Below, piece by piece: positions 43,370 to 51,689 of a stretch of DNA of 64,000 nt. Within the stretch, counting starts at the first letter, position 1. Each line of letters begins with the position of its first letter. The notes beneath the pieces were generated by a model. It saw nothing but the letters and a program-made list of their open reading frames with translations, was not told where the DNA came from and did no database searches. Both the position numbers and the translations under genes were made by a program. Origin of the DNA: Isosphaera sp. (GTDB taxonomy: Bacteria > Planctomycetota > Planctomycetia > Gemmatales > Gemmataceae); NCBI GenBank assembly GCA_013822345.1, contig PNKH01000010.1, forward strand, positions 38,317 to 102,316, given 5' to 3'.

Positions 43370-43490
43370 CCGGTTGCCCGTGGCCAGTTGCCAGTTGTTG
43401 AGGCCGCCGGGTCGAACGGCTGAGCAGAGTTCCCAGGAGCTGGATCAATCCAGTCGGCCCCTCAACTGGCCACTGGCAACGGGCAACGGG
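43370..43490. repeat. Imperfect inverted repeat, family F7, between rplN and rplX
   Basis: CCGTGGCCAGTTGCCAGTTG... on the left pairs with CAACTGGCCACTGGCAACGG on the right. A second copy is at 52076-52211. It ends 8 nt before the rplX start. Confidence 0.55.
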
Positions 43491-43498
43491 CCAAAGCG

Positions 43499-43849
43499 AT
43501 GTACATCCGCAAAGACGACGTGGTCGAGGTGGTCGCCGGGGACGACAAGGGGACCCGCGGGAAGGTGCTCCGCGTCCTCCGGGCGAAGGGCCAGGTGGTG
43601 GTCGAGGGCGTGAACCGCGTCTACCGCCACCTGAAGCCGTCGAAGAAGAACCCGCAGGGCGGGCGGCTGTCCAAGGAGATGCCGGTCGACGCGTCGAACG
43701 TGATGTTCGTCGACCCGGCCCGGAACGCCCCGACCCGGGTCGGCGTCCGGTACCTGCCGGACGGCAGCAAGGAGCTGTACGCCAAGAAGAGCGGCACCCG
43801 GCTGCGGCTCTTGTCCAAGGCGAACCCGAAGTACGCGGCGAAGAAGTGA
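43499..43849 (+). CDS. rplX: Ribosomal protein L24
   Basis: The protein is 116 aa, normal for bacteria. The KOW motif is VVAGDDKGTRGKVLRVLRAK, followed by GVNRVYRHLKPSKKNPQGGR. L24 starts 50S assembly. No clear RBS; the start lies 8 nt after the F7 repeat. Confidence 0.93.
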   Translation: MYIRKDDVVEVVAGDDKGTRGKVLRVLRAKGQVVVEGVNRVYRHLKPSKKNPQGGRLSKEMPVDASNVMFVDPARNAPTRVGVRYLPDGSKELYAKKSGTRLRLLSKANPKYAAKK

Positions 43850-43899
43850 CGGCGAGAACCCGCGGCCGGCCCGTCCGGTCGCGCTGAGGTGCAACGGCC

Positions 43900-44448
43900 A
43901 TGGCCCGGCTGCTCGACAAGTACACCGCCGACATCGTCCCCGCCCTGGCGAAGAAGTTCGGGCGGGAGAACCGGCTCAGCCTGCCGAAGCTCTCCAAGAT
44001 CGTCCTGAACATGGGCGTCGGCAAGGCGCTGCAGGACAAGGAGCGGATCAAGCAGGCGGCCGACCACCTCGGGCAGATCGCCGGGCAGCGGCCGCAGGTG
44101 ACCAAGGCCCGGATGGCGGTCAGCGGGTTCAGGCTCCGCGAGGGGAACGAGATCGGCTGCCGGGTGACGCTCCGCGGCAAGCGGATGTACGAGTTCCTGG
44201 ACCGGCTGATCAACGTCGCCCTGCCGCGGATCCGCGACTTCCGCGGGGTCAACCCGAAGTCGTTCGACGGGAACGGGAACTACAGCATGGGGCTGACCGA
44301 GCAACTGGTGTTCCCCGAGATCGACCCGGACAAGGTGACGTTCACCCAGGGGATGGACATCACCTTCGTGACGACCACGAAGAACGACGACGAGGCCCGC
44401 GAACTGCTCCGCCAGTTCGGCATGCCGTTCCGGGACGAGACGAAGTAG
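43900..44448 (+). CDS. rplE: Ribosomal protein L5
   Basis: The protein is 182 aa, normal. Markers are LPKLSKIVLNMGVGKALQDK, QRPQVTKARMAVSGFRLREG and YSMGLTEQLVFPEIDPDKV. It binds 5S rRNA. The gap to rplX is 50 nt and free of a long repeat. Confidence 0.95.
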   Translation: MARLLDKYTADIVPALAKKFGRENRLSLPKLSKIVLNMGVGKALQDKERIKQAADHLGQIAGQRPQVTKARMAVSGFRLREGNEIGCRVTLRGKRMYEFLDRLINVALPRIRDFRGVNPKSFDGNGNYSMGLTEQLVFPEIDPDKVTFTQGMDITFVTTTKNDDEARELLRQFGMPFRDETK

Positions 44449-44524
44449 TGTGAGTGGCTGGTGTGAGTGCGAGTGAAGACCCCGGGTCTTTGTCTTCACT
44501 CGCACTCACACCGGCCGCTCACAC
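44448..44524. repeat. Inverted repeat, family F5, between rplE and rpsN
   Basis: Left arm 44448-44480 (GTGTGAGTGGCTGGTGTGAG...) pairs with 44492-44524 with two mismatches. It begins on the last base of the rplE stop codon. Confidence 0.65.
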
Positions 44525-44594
44525 TCCCGACCGACAGGTACGGCCGGCCCCGCGGGACAACCGAACCGGGCCGGTACGCCATACGAGGAAGCGA

Positions 44595-44855
44595 ATGTCC
44601 ACGACCGCCAAGCTCGCGCAGCACAAGAAGCAGTTGGCCGCCCTCGACGCCCACCGGGCGGAGATGAAGAAGCCGGAGGACCAGCGGGACAAGAGCAAGC
44701 TGCTCCGCCCCCGCGACATCATCCGGATCCGCAACCGGTGCCAGCTCACCGGCCGGTCCCGGGCCGTGTACCGCAAGTTCGGGGTGTGCCGGATCGTGTT
44801 CCGGGACATGGCCAGCAGCGGCCTGATCCCCGGGGTCCGCAAGGCGTCCTGGTGA
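44595..44855 (+). CDS. rpsN: Ribosomal protein S14, zinc-free type
   Basis: The protein is 86 aa. Only single cysteines are present (CQLTGRS and GVCRIV), not two CxxC pairs, so this is the C-minus form, although shorter than the usual 101 aa. Other markers are [20 protein letters not shown] and [12 protein letters not shown]. The ATG follows GGAAGCG. Confidence 0.92.
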   Translation: MSTTAKLAQHKKQLAALDAHRAEMKKPEDQRDKSKLLRPRDIIRIRNRCQLTGRSRAVYRKFGVCRIVFRDMASSGLIPGVRKASW

Positions 44856-44880
44856 CCAACCGCGAGAGGGGGACCGTGCC

Positions 44881-45330
44881 ATGATGACCGACCCGATCGC
44901 GGACATGCTCACCCGCATCCGGAACGCGAACGAGATCGAGCGGCCGCTCGTCGAGATGCCGGCCACCAAGCTGAAGGTGGCGGTCGCCGAGGTGCTCCTG
45001 AAGGAGGGATTCATCCTCGGGTACCGGACCGGGGCGTACGCCGCGAACGCCGAGACCGGGGCGAAGGAGTTCGCCGAGTCGGCGGACCTGAGCAAGCCGC
45101 ACGTCGTGCTCCAGGTGTTCCTGAAGTACGGCCCGGACGGGGAGAAGGTGATCCGCCACATCCAGCGGTACTCGAAGCCCGGCCGGCGGGTGTACCAGGG
45201 GTACAAGGACGTCCGGCGGGTGCTCGACGGCCTCGGCATCGCGATCCTGTCGACCAGCCGGGGCGTGATGTCGGACCGGGACGCGAAGCGGGAGAAGGTC
45301 GGCGGCGAGATCCTCTGCACCGTGTGGTGA
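44881..45330 (+). CDS. rpsH: Ribosomal protein S8
   Basis: The protein is 149 aa, about 15 longer than usual owing to insertions in the middle (GAYAANAETGAKEFAES). Markers are DPIADMLTRIRNANE, KVIRHIQRYSKPGRRVY and GLGIAILSTSRGVMSD. S8 is an early assembly protein and translational repressor of the spc operon in E. coli. A GAGAGGGGGA site precedes it. Confidence 0.93.
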   Translation: MMTDPIADMLTRIRNANEIERPLVEMPATKLKVAVAEVLLKEGFILGYRTGAYAANAETGAKEFAESADLSKPHVVLQVFLKYGPDGEKVIRHIQRYSKPGRRVYQGYKDVRRVLDGLGIAILSTSRGVMSDRDAKREKVGGEILCTVW

Positions 45331-45387
45331 GAACCGGGGCCGCGGTCCGGGCGCCCCGCCCGGTGAAGCCCCCGAGGAGGCGAGACG

Positions 45388-45939
45388 ATGTCGCGGATCG
45401 GGAAGCAGCCGGTCGCCATCCCGGCCGGGGTGAAGGTGTCGGTCGACAAGGGCGTGGTCCGGGTCGAGGGGCCGAAGGGGAAGCTGTCCCAGGCGGTCCA
45501 CCCGAACATGACGGTGGAGTCGGACGGGAAGCAGGTCAGGGTGACCCGCCCGGACGACGACCGGCTGAACCGCGCCCTCCACGGCCTCACCCGGGCGCTG
45601 ATCAACAACATGGTGGTCGGGGTCACGGCCGGGTACGAGAAGAAGCTGAAGATCGAGGGCGTCGGGTTCCAGGCGGCGGCGAAGGGGAAGGGCGTCGAGC
45701 TGACCGTCGGGTTCGCCAACCGGATCCTCCACACCCCGACCCCGGAGTCCGGCGTGACGGTCGAGGTGCCGGACCCGACGACGATCGTGGTGAAGGGGGC
45801 CGACAAGCAGAAGGTCGGCCAGTTCGCCGCCGAGGTCCGGGCCAGCCGGAAGCCGGAGCCGTACAAGGGCAAGGGCGTCCGGTACGAGAAGGAAGTCGTC
45901 CGCCGCAAGGAAGGGAAGTCGTTCGCCGCCGGGAAATAG
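45388..45939 (+). CDS. rplF: Ribosomal protein L6
   Basis: The protein is 183 aa, normal. Markers are MSRIGKQPVAIPAGVKVSVD, TRALINNMVVGVTAGYEKKL, LTVGFANRIL and SRKPEPYKGKGVRY. It binds 23S rRNA near the GTPase centre. The ATG follows GAGGCGAG. Confidence 0.95.
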   Translation: MSRIGKQPVAIPAGVKVSVDKGVVRVEGPKGKLSQAVHPNMTVESDGKQVRVTRPDDDRLNRALHGLTRALINNMVVGVTAGYEKKLKIEGVGFQAAAKGKGVELTVGFANRILHTPTPESGVTVEVPDPTTIVVKGADKQKVGQFAAEVRASRKPEPYKGKGVRYEKEVVRRKEGKSFAAGK

Positions 45940-46051
45940 TGTGGGTGGCTAGTGTGAGTGTGAGTGAAGACAAAGGACACCGACTTCTTCACCCGCTCAC
46001 CGAACTTCGGGGCCGTGGTTTTCACTCACACTCACACTAGCCACCCACACT
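45938..46051. repeat. Perfect 31-bp inverted repeat, family F5, between rplF and rplR
   Basis: Arms 45938-45968 and 46021-46051 pair perfectly around a 52-nt loop. The left arm begins inside the rplF stop codon, and the right arm ends 3 nt before the ATG of rplR, leaving no room for a Shine-Dalgarno site. Confidence 0.75.
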
Positions 46052-46054
46052 GTC

Positions 46055-46552
46055 ATGAACGCACAGAAGCAGAAGCAGCGGCGGGCGGAGCGGCGGCGGA
46101 ACCGCGTCCGGAAGGACATCTACGGCACCCCCGAGCAGCCGCGGCTGAGCGTCTTCCGCAGCAACCTGCACATCTCCGCCCAGCTGATCGACGACCTGAA
46201 CGGCGTCACCCTGGCGGCGGCGACGAGTTGCGGGAAGAAGTCCGGGCTGAAGCACGGGGCGAACATCCCGGCGGCGGTCGAGGTCGGGAAGAAGCTGGCC
46301 GAGGCGGCGAAGGCGAAGGGGATCGGCCGGGCGTCGTTCGACCGCGGCCCGTTCCGGTTCCACGGCCGGCTCGCCGCCCTGGCCCGGGCCGCCACCGACG
46401 CCGGCCTGGTCTGCACCGGGCCGGAGGTGGTCAAGCCGAAGGCCGAGGCCGCCCCCGAGGCGCCGGCCAAGGGCAAGGGCGACAAGCCGAAGGGCGAGGG
46501 GAAGCCGAAGGGCGAGGGTAAGCCGAAGGACAAGGGCGGCGAGAAGAAGTGA
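46055..46552 (+). CDS. rplR: Ribosomal protein L18 with Lys/Gly-rich tail
   Basis: The protein is 165 aa, about 45 longer than usual. The core (RNRVRKDIYGTPEQPRLSVF, SNLHISAQLIDDLNG, RGPFRFHGRLAALARAATDA) is normal. The last 35 residues repeat KGEGKP units and may be disordered. L18 binds 5S rRNA. The start abuts the F5 hairpin. Confidence 0.93.
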   Translation: MNAQKQKQRRAERRRNRVRKDIYGTPEQPRLSVFRSNLHISAQLIDDLNGVTLAAATSCGKKSGLKHGANIPAAVEVGKKLAEAAKAKGIGRASFDRGPFRFHGRLAALARAATDAGLVCTGPEVVKPKAEAAPEAPAKGKGDKPKGEGKPKGEGKPKDKGGEKK

Positions 46553-46566
46553 GTGCCTGAGTGCCC

Positions 46567-46671
46567 GGACCGCGGCCGTCCCGGCCGCTGCTGCCCCGGT
46601 CGGGATGCGACACGGTCGTCCCGGTGGCGGTCGGAGTTGGGCCGGTGGAGCGGCCGGGACGGCCGCGGTCC
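46567..46671. repeat. Perfect 23-bp inverted repeat, family F3, between rplR and rpsE
   Basis: Arms 46567-46589 and 46649-46671 pair perfectly. Same family as 37040 and 41480. Confidence 0.75.
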
Positions 46672-46701
46672 AGGAAAAACGACGCGGAGTGAGGACCAAC
46701 G

Positions 46702-47217
46702 ATGGCGCGCGAACGACGGGACCGGGGCGACGGCGACTCGCGCGACAACGCGCTGGTCGACTTCGTGGTGAAGATCCGCCGCAGCGCCTGCGTGGTGAAG
46801 GGCGGGCGGCGGTTCAGCTTCAACGCCCTGGTGGTCGTCGGCGACCGCCGCGGCCGCGTCTCCTACGGGTACGGCAAGGCGAACGAGGTGCCGCCGTCGG
46901 TGGAGAAGGCGATCAAGGAGGGTGAGGGGAACATCCAGCGGACCCGCCGCGTGTCGCTCAAGGGCGACACCATCCCGCACCGGGTGATCGGCCGGTACGG
47001 GGCGAGCAAGGTGATCATGGTGCCGGCCGGGCCGGGCACCGGCGTCAAGGCCGGGCCGGGGGTCCGCGAGGTGCTCCAGGCCGCCGGCGTCGCCAACATC
47101 CTGACCAAGGTGCATGGCAGCACCAACCCGCTGAACCTGGTGAAGGCCACCATCGACGGGCTGCTGCAGCTGCGGACCAAGGAAGAGGTCGTCCGGCTCC
47201 GCGGCGTCGCGGTCTGA
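46702..47217 (+). CDS. rpsE: Ribosomal protein S5
   Basis: The protein is 171 aa, normal. Markers are VVKIRRSACVVKGGRRFSFN, RVSYGYGKANEVPPSVEKAI and LTKVHGSTNPLNLVKATIDG. S5 helps decoding accuracy. In most bacteria rpmD (L30) follows, but here the next gene is rplO. Confidence 0.95.
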   Translation: MARERRDRGDGDSRDNALVDFVVKIRRSACVVKGGRRFSFNALVVVGDRRGRVSYGYGKANEVPPSVEKAIKEGEGNIQRTRRVSLKGDTIPHRVIGRYGASKVIMVPAGPGTGVKAGPGVREVLQAAGVANILTKVHGSTNPLNLVKATIDGLLQLRTKEEVVRLRGVAV

Positions 47218-47226
47218 AGCCGGCGG

Positions 47227-47323
47227 AGTAGGGTGGGCCGAGCCGGCGCTTCGCCGGCGAGTCCCACCGGGGCTGCAGCGTGGTGGGACTCGCCGGCGAA
47301 GCGCCGGCTCGGCCCACCCTACT
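47227..47323. repeat. Perfect 42-bp inverted repeat, family F1 variant, between rpsE and rplO
   Basis: Arms 47227-47268 and 47282-47323 pair perfectly around a 13-nt loop, the longest perfect arms in the window. A related element with a doubled right arm is at 60604-60745. Confidence 0.8.
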
Positions 47324-47348
47324 ACGACTACGACAAGGTACAACGGTC

Positions 47349-47885
47349 ATGGACCTCACCGCCGTCTCCACCGGGATCGAGAAGCGGAAGCTGAAGCGCC
47401 GCGTCGGCCGCGGCATCGGGTCGGGGCACGGGAAGACGTGCGGCCTCGGGATGAAGGGGCAGTACGCCAGCGCCGGGGCGCGGCTCCCGAGCGGGCTGTT
47501 CGAGGGCGGCCAGATGCCGCTGTACCGCCGCTGGCCGAAGCGCGGGTTCAGCCACGCCACCTGGGACAAGCACTACGCCATCGTGAACGTCGGCGACCTG
47601 GAGGCGTTCGACGCCAACAGCACCGTCGACCTCGCCGCCCTGAAGGCCCGCCGGCTGGTGGTCGGCACGTTCGACGGCCTGCGGGTCCTCGGGACCGGCG
47701 ACCTGACCAGGCCGCTGAAGGTCTGGGCCGACCACTTCTCGGCGTCCGCCCGGGAGAAGATCGGCAAGGCCGGCGGGACCGCCGACGAACTGCCGAAGCC
47801 GAAGAAGCCGGTCCGGAACAAGATGGGGTCGCGGAAGAAGGCGATCCGGACGGCGGCCGCCGCCAAGGCCCCCAAGACGGCCTGA
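47349..47885 (+). CDS. rplO: Ribosomal protein L15
   Basis: The protein is 178 aa, with a C-terminal basic extension of about 30 residues. Markers are RVGRGIGSGHGKTCGLGMKG, FEGGQMPLYRRWPKRGF and AGGTAD. Preceded by AAGG. L15 is a late assembly protein of the large subunit. Confidence 0.93.
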   Translation: MDLTAVSTGIEKRKLKRRVGRGIGSGHGKTCGLGMKGQYASAGARLPSGLFEGGQMPLYRRWPKRGFSHATWDKHYAIVNVGDLEAFDANSTVDLAALKARRLVVGTFDGLRVLGTGDLTRPLKVWADHFSASAREKIGKAGGTADELPKPKKPVRNKMGSRKKAIRTAAAAKAPKTA

Positions 47886-47893
47886 GCCGCCGC

Positions 47894-47973
47894 GTCCGGG
47901 CGAACCGCGACCGTCAGGGAGCGGGTGTTGCGCCCCCGACACCCGGTCCCTGACGGTCGCGGTTCGCCCGGAC
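47894..47973. repeat. Inverted repeat, 35-bp arms with one mismatch, family F2
   Basis: Arms 47894-47928 and 47939-47973 lie between rplO and secY. The same family occurs at 32764 and 50371. Confidence 0.75.
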
Positions 47974-47996
47974 GCCCCCGCGCGTAGGACACTCCC

Positions 47997-49538
47997 ATGA
48001 CGTGGCGCTCCGCCTCCCTGTTCCTCGGCGTCCTGAGCCTGGTCGGCGGGCTGGCCGTGTTCTCCCAGGCCCCCGGGACGTGGTCCTGGGCCGGGTGGAC
48101 GCTGGTCATCGCCGGGGCGGTCGCGTTCGTCGTCGGGATCGCCCCCGAGCAGCTGTTCCTCATCTTCCGCATCCCGGAGTTGCGGAAGAAGATCCTCATC
48201 ACCCTGATGTTCCTGACCGTCTACCGAATCGGGTACTACGTCCCGCTCCCGATGGTCGACCAGGCCAAGCTGGCCGAGAAGATGCAGGCGGCCCAGAGCG
48301 GGGCGATCGGGCAGGTGCTCGGGTTCGTCCAGCAGTTCTCCGGCGGCAACCTGAGCACCGCCACCATCTTCTCGATGGGGATCATGCCGTACATCTCGGC
48401 CTCGATCATCATCCAGCTGCTCGCCAGCGGGGTGGTGCCGTCGCTGGAGCGGCTGCGCAAGGAGGGCGAGGCCGGGCGGAAGAAGCTGAACGAGATCACC
48501 CGCTACCTGACCGTCCCGATCTGCATGGTCCAGGGCCTGATCATCGTCCAGTCGGTGATGCGGCCGGAGAGCATGGAGGGGATGGGGCTGGCCCCGCAGG
48601 GGTACAACGAGGGGTTCGAGCTGTGGTGGTTCGGGTTCGCGGCCATCATCACCATGACGGCCGGGACCATCTTCCTGATGTGGATCGGAGAGCAGATCGA
48701 CGAGTACGGGATCGGGAACGGGATCTCGCTGATCATCATGGCCGGGATCGTGGCCCGCATCCCGGACGCCACCCTGGCCCTCTTGATGGACAGCGCCACC
48801 GGCCAGGTGAAGACCTCCGTCCTGACCCTCGGCGGGTCGCCGGGGGAGATCAGCTTCGAGAAGCTGTTGGTGCTGGCCTGCCTGTTCCTGGCGGTGGTGG
48901 TCGGGGTGATCGCCATGACCAAGGCCCAGCGGCGGATCCCGACCCAGAGCGCCAAGCACGTCCGCGGCCGGCGGGTGTACGGCGGGACCCGGCAGTTCCT
49001 GCCGATGAAGGTGAACGCGGCCGGGGTGATGCCGGTCATCTTCGCCAGCACCCTGCTCATCCTGCCGTGGTTCTTCTTCAACGTCCTGTACTCGGTGTCG
49101 GACGGCCAGCTGGCGTGGGCCGGGACGCTGTCGAACCTGTTCCAGAACCAGCGGTCGTGGCTGTACAACGTGATGTACGTCGGCATGATCTACGTGTTCA
49201 CCTACTTCTGGGTGGCGATGACGTTCAACCCGAAGGAGATCGCGGACAACCTGAAGGACCACGGGAGCTTCATCCCGGGGTACCGGCCCGGGAAGCGGAC
49301 GGCCGACTACCTGGAGCGGGTGCTGACGCGGATCACCTACGTCGGGGCGGCGTTCCTGGCGGTCATCGCGATCATCCCGAACATCGTGTCGAGCGAGCTG
49401 GAGATCCCGCCGCAGGTGGCCAGCTTCTACGGCGGGACCGGCCTGCTGATCGTGATCAGCGTGGCCCTCGACCTGGTGCAGAAGATCAACAGCCACCTCG
49501 TCATGCGGAACTACCCCGGGCTGACCGACGGGGACTGA
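47997..49538 (+). CDS. secY: Protein translocase subunit SecY
   Basis: The protein is 513 aa, longer than E. coli SecY (443) because of a long N-terminal segment with two extra membrane helices (residues 5-60). The SecY signature PLPMVDQ and GGNLSTATIFSMGIMPYISA are visible, and ten-helix topology is expected. It forms the export channel with SecE and SecG. The start is preceded by GTAGGACAC. Confidence 0.95.
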   Translation: MTWRSASLFLGVLSLVGGLAVFSQAPGTWSWAGWTLVIAGAVAFVVGIAPEQLFLIFRIPELRKKILITLMFLTVYRIGYYVPLPMVDQAKLAEKMQAAQSGAIGQVLGFVQQFSGGNLSTATIFSMGIMPYISASIIIQLLASGVVPSLERLRKEGEAGRKKLNEITRYLTVPICMVQGLIIVQSVMRPESMEGMGLAPQGYNEGFELWWFGFAAIITMTAGTIFLMWIGEQIDEYGIGNGISLIIMAGIVARIPDATLALLMDSATGQVKTSVLTLGGSPGEISFEKLLVLACLFLAVVVGVIAMTKAQRRIPTQSAKHVRGRRVYGGTRQFLPMKVNAAGVMPVIFASTLLILPWFFFNVLYSVSDGQLAWAGTLSNLFQNQRSWLYNVMYVGMIYVFTYFWVAMTFNPKEIADNLKDHGSFIPGYRPGKRTADYLERVLTRITYVGAAFLAVIAIIPNIVSSELEIPPQVASFYGGTGLLIVISVALDLVQKINSHLVMRNYPGLTDGD

Positions 49539-49550
49539 CGCGGCCCCGGC

Positions 49551-49603
49551 GTAGCCGCGACCCGAAGGGAGCGCGATCGCGCTCCCCTTCGGGTCGCGGC
49601 TAC
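49551..49603. repeat. Inverted repeat between secY and adk
   Basis: GTAGCCGCGACCCGAAGGGA... pairs with TTCGGGTCGCGGCTAC around a GCGATCGC centre, with one bulge. It may terminate or process the secY transcript. 49604-49713 has no named feature. Confidence 0.6.
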
Positions 49604-49713
49604 GCGGTTTCCGCCGCACGCCCTTGCTGATCCCGTTCCCCCGGCGGACAATGGGGGGGTTACGGCCAACAACCGGCACACCCCCCGCGGCCGCGGACCC
49701 AGGCGGACGGCTC

Positions 49714-50364
49714 ATGCGACTCGTGCTCGTCGGACCTCCGGGCAGCGGCAAGGGCACCCAGGCGGAGCGGCTGGTCAAGCAGTTCGGGCTGACCCAGGTC
49801 GGGACCGGGGCGATGCTCCGGGAGGCGATCGCCCGCGGGACGGAGATGGGCCGGCGGGTCGAGCCGCTGCTGCGGGCCGGCCTGCTGGTCGACGACCCGA
49901 CGGTCAACGACGTGGTGGCCGAGCTGTTCCGCGCCCCGGACCGGCCGGACTGCTTCGTGATGGACGGGTACCCGCGGACGTACTCCCAGGCGATCGCGTT
50001 CGACGCCCTCATGCGCCAGCAGTTCCTGTCCCTGGACGCGGTGGTCCACCTGACCATCCCGGACGACGAGGTGGTGAAGCGGATCAGCGGCCGGCGGTGC
50101 TGCTCGAACCCGGAGTGCGGGGTGTGCTACCACGTCCACGCCCGCCGGTCGAAGGCGGAGGGGCGGTGCGACCACTGCGGGTGGCCGCTGGTGCTGCGGG
50201 ACGACGACAAGGAGGAGACGGTCCGCCGCCGGCTCGGGGAGTTCCACAAGAACACCGACGCCCTGGTCGAGCACTACCGCCGGCAGGGGCTGGTCCGGGA
50301 CGTGTCCGCGACCGACCCGGTCGACGTGACCTTCGCGAACGTCCTGAAGGCACTGGGGAAGTGA
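49714..50364 (+). CDS. adk: Adenylate kinase with zinc lid
   Basis: The protein is 216 aa from the ATG at 49714. It interconverts ATP, AMP and ADP. P-loop GPPGSGKGT lies at 7-15. The lid holds a Cys cluster (RRCCSNPECGVCY and GRCDHCGW), so a structural zinc is likely. The secY-adk-map order is classic. Preceded by GGACGG, a weak site. Confidence 0.94.
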   Translation: MRLVLVGPPGSGKGTQAERLVKQFGLTQVGTGAMLREAIARGTEMGRRVEPLLRAGLLVDDPTVNDVVAELFRAPDRPDCFVMDGYPRTYSQAIAFDALMRQQFLSLDAVVHLTIPDDEVVKRISGRRCCSNPECGVCYHVHARRSKAEGRCDHCGWPLVLRDDDKEETVRRRLGEFHKNTDALVEHYRRQGLVRDVSATDPVDVTFANVLKALGK

Positions 50365-50370
50365 GGCCGT

Positions 50371-50442
50371 CCGGGCGAACCGCGACCGTCAGGGAGCGGG
50401 TGTCGCACCCCACCCGGTCCCTGACGGTCGCGGTTCGCCCGG
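50371..50442. repeat. Inverted repeat, 32-bp arms with one mismatch, family F2
   Basis: Arms 50371-50402 and 50411-50442 fill most of the adk-map gap. Nearly identical to the repeat at 47894. Confidence 0.75.
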
Positions 50443-50486
50443 CGGTATAATTCCGCGTTCCGAACCCCGCGTCCCGCGTTACCGAG

Positions 50487-51359
50487 ATGCTCCGCGCCAA
50501 CACCAACCGCCCGCCGGAACTGAAGTCGGCCCGCGAGCTGGCCCTCATGCGGGAGGCCGGGAAGCTGGTCGCCCGGGCGCTGCGCATCTGCCGGGAGATG
50601 GCGAAGCCGGGGACCCAGACGATCGAGATCGACCGGGCGGTCGAGGCGTTCTACGCCCGGCACAACGCCGTCCCGATGTTCAAGGGTTACCCGGGGAAGA
50701 CGCCGTTCCCGGCGGTCACCTGCCTGAGCGTGAACGAGCAGGTGGTGCACGGCATCCCCGGGCCGCGGGTCCTGAAGGAAGGCGACCTGCTGAAGGTCGA
50801 CACCGCCTGCCGGCTGAACGGGTGGTGCGCCGACCGGGCGATCACCATCCCGATCGGCACCGTCTCGCCGGAGAAGGCCCGGCTGGTGCGGGTCGGCGAG
50901 GAGGTGCTGCAGCTCGCGATCGACCTGCTCGGGCGGAAGAAGTGGTGGACGGAGGTGGCCAGCGCGATGCAGCGGCACGCCGAGCAGGCCGGGTTCAGCG
51001 TGGTGACGGCGTACGTCGGGCACGGGATCGGGCGGACGATGCACGAGAACCCGCAGGTGCCGAACTACGTCGACAAGGAGACGCGGAAGGGCGACTTCCG
51101 GCTGGAGCCGGGGCTGACGTTGGCGGTCGAGCCGATGGTGAACATGCGGCGGCCGGAGGTGGACACGCTGGCCGACCACTGGACGGTGGTGACCCGGGAC
51201 CGGATGCCGAGCGTGCACGTCGAGCACACCCTGGCGCTGACGGCGCAGGGGGTGCAGGTCATCACCGCCGACGAGGGGGCGTTCGACGACGTGCCGGCGC
51301 CGGCCGCGGATCAGGTGCGACCGGCGGTCACCGGTGGGCCCGGCGAGCCGGGAGCGTAA
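50487..51359 (+). CDS. map: Type I methionine aminopeptidase
   Basis: The protein is 290 aa. It removes the initiator Met. The metal-binding pattern is visible: VVHGIPG, DTACRLNGW (D), GHGIGRTMHE and the late EGMLAVEP-type stretch LTLAVEPMV. The C-terminus (GGPGEPGA) is encoded by the left arm of the inverted repeat at 51336, which also supplies the stop codon. Confidence 0.94.
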   Translation: MLRANTNRPPELKSARELALMREAGKLVARALRICREMAKPGTQTIEIDRAVEAFYARHNAVPMFKGYPGKTPFPAVTCLSVNEQVVHGIPGPRVLKEGDLLKVDTACRLNGWCADRAITIPIGTVSPEKARLVRVGEEVLQLAIDLLGRKKWWTEVASAMQRHAEQAGFSVVTAYVGHGIGRTMHENPQVPNYVDKETRKGDFRLEPGLTLAVEPMVNMRRPEVDTLADHWTVVTRDRMPSVHVEHTLALTAQGVQVITADEGAFDDVPAPAADQVRPAVTGGPGEPGA

Positions 51360-51414
51360 GTGACCGGAGTTCTTGGCGTCCTCCGGTCGCTTACGCTCCC
51401 GGCTCGCCGGGCCC
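51336..51414. repeat. Inverted repeat, 34-bp arms with one mismatch, family F4
   Basis: Arms 51336-51369 and 51381-51414. The left arm overlaps the end of map and its stop codon. The arm core GGAGCGTAAGTGACCGGAG resembles that of 22772 and 31617. Confidence 0.75.
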
Positions 51415-51533
51415 GAACCCATCCCTGCGGGGCCCATCGTCCGGAATCCGCGTGCCGGCCTTGTCGGTCGTCCGGCCTTTGCTAAATTGGTGGTTTACCC
51501 GGTGACCCGGGACATTCGTGCGACGGGTGGGCC

Positions 51534-51647
51534 ATGAAGGTGCGAGCCAGCGTGCGGCGCATTTGCGACAAGTGCAAGCTGATCAAGCGCAAGGGCGTCG
51601 TCCGGATCATCTGCGAAGACCCCCGCCACAAGCAGCGGCAGGGCTAA
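51534..51647 (+). CDS. rpmJ: Ribosomal protein L36
   Basis: The protein is 37 aa, the usual size. The zinc ligands C11, C14, C27 and H32 are present ([12 protein letters not shown] and [11 protein letters not shown]). infA, which often precedes it, is absent here. The short ORF is clear from its conserved sequence. A solo arm of family F3 follows. Confidence 0.95.
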   Translation: MKVRASVRRICDKCKLIKRKGVVRIICEDPRHKQRQG

Positions 51648-51652
51648 GAAGG

Positions 51653-51680
51653 CAGCGGCCCAGTCGGCCGCGCTCCAGGA
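51653..51680. repeat. Solo right arm of family F3 between rpmJ and rpsM
   Basis: CAGCGGCC...GGCCGCGCTCCAGG resembles the right arm at 41512-41534 but no left arm is present, so no hairpin forms here. This suggests element decay by loss of one arm. Confidence 0.5.
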
Positions 51681-51689
51681 TACAAGACC

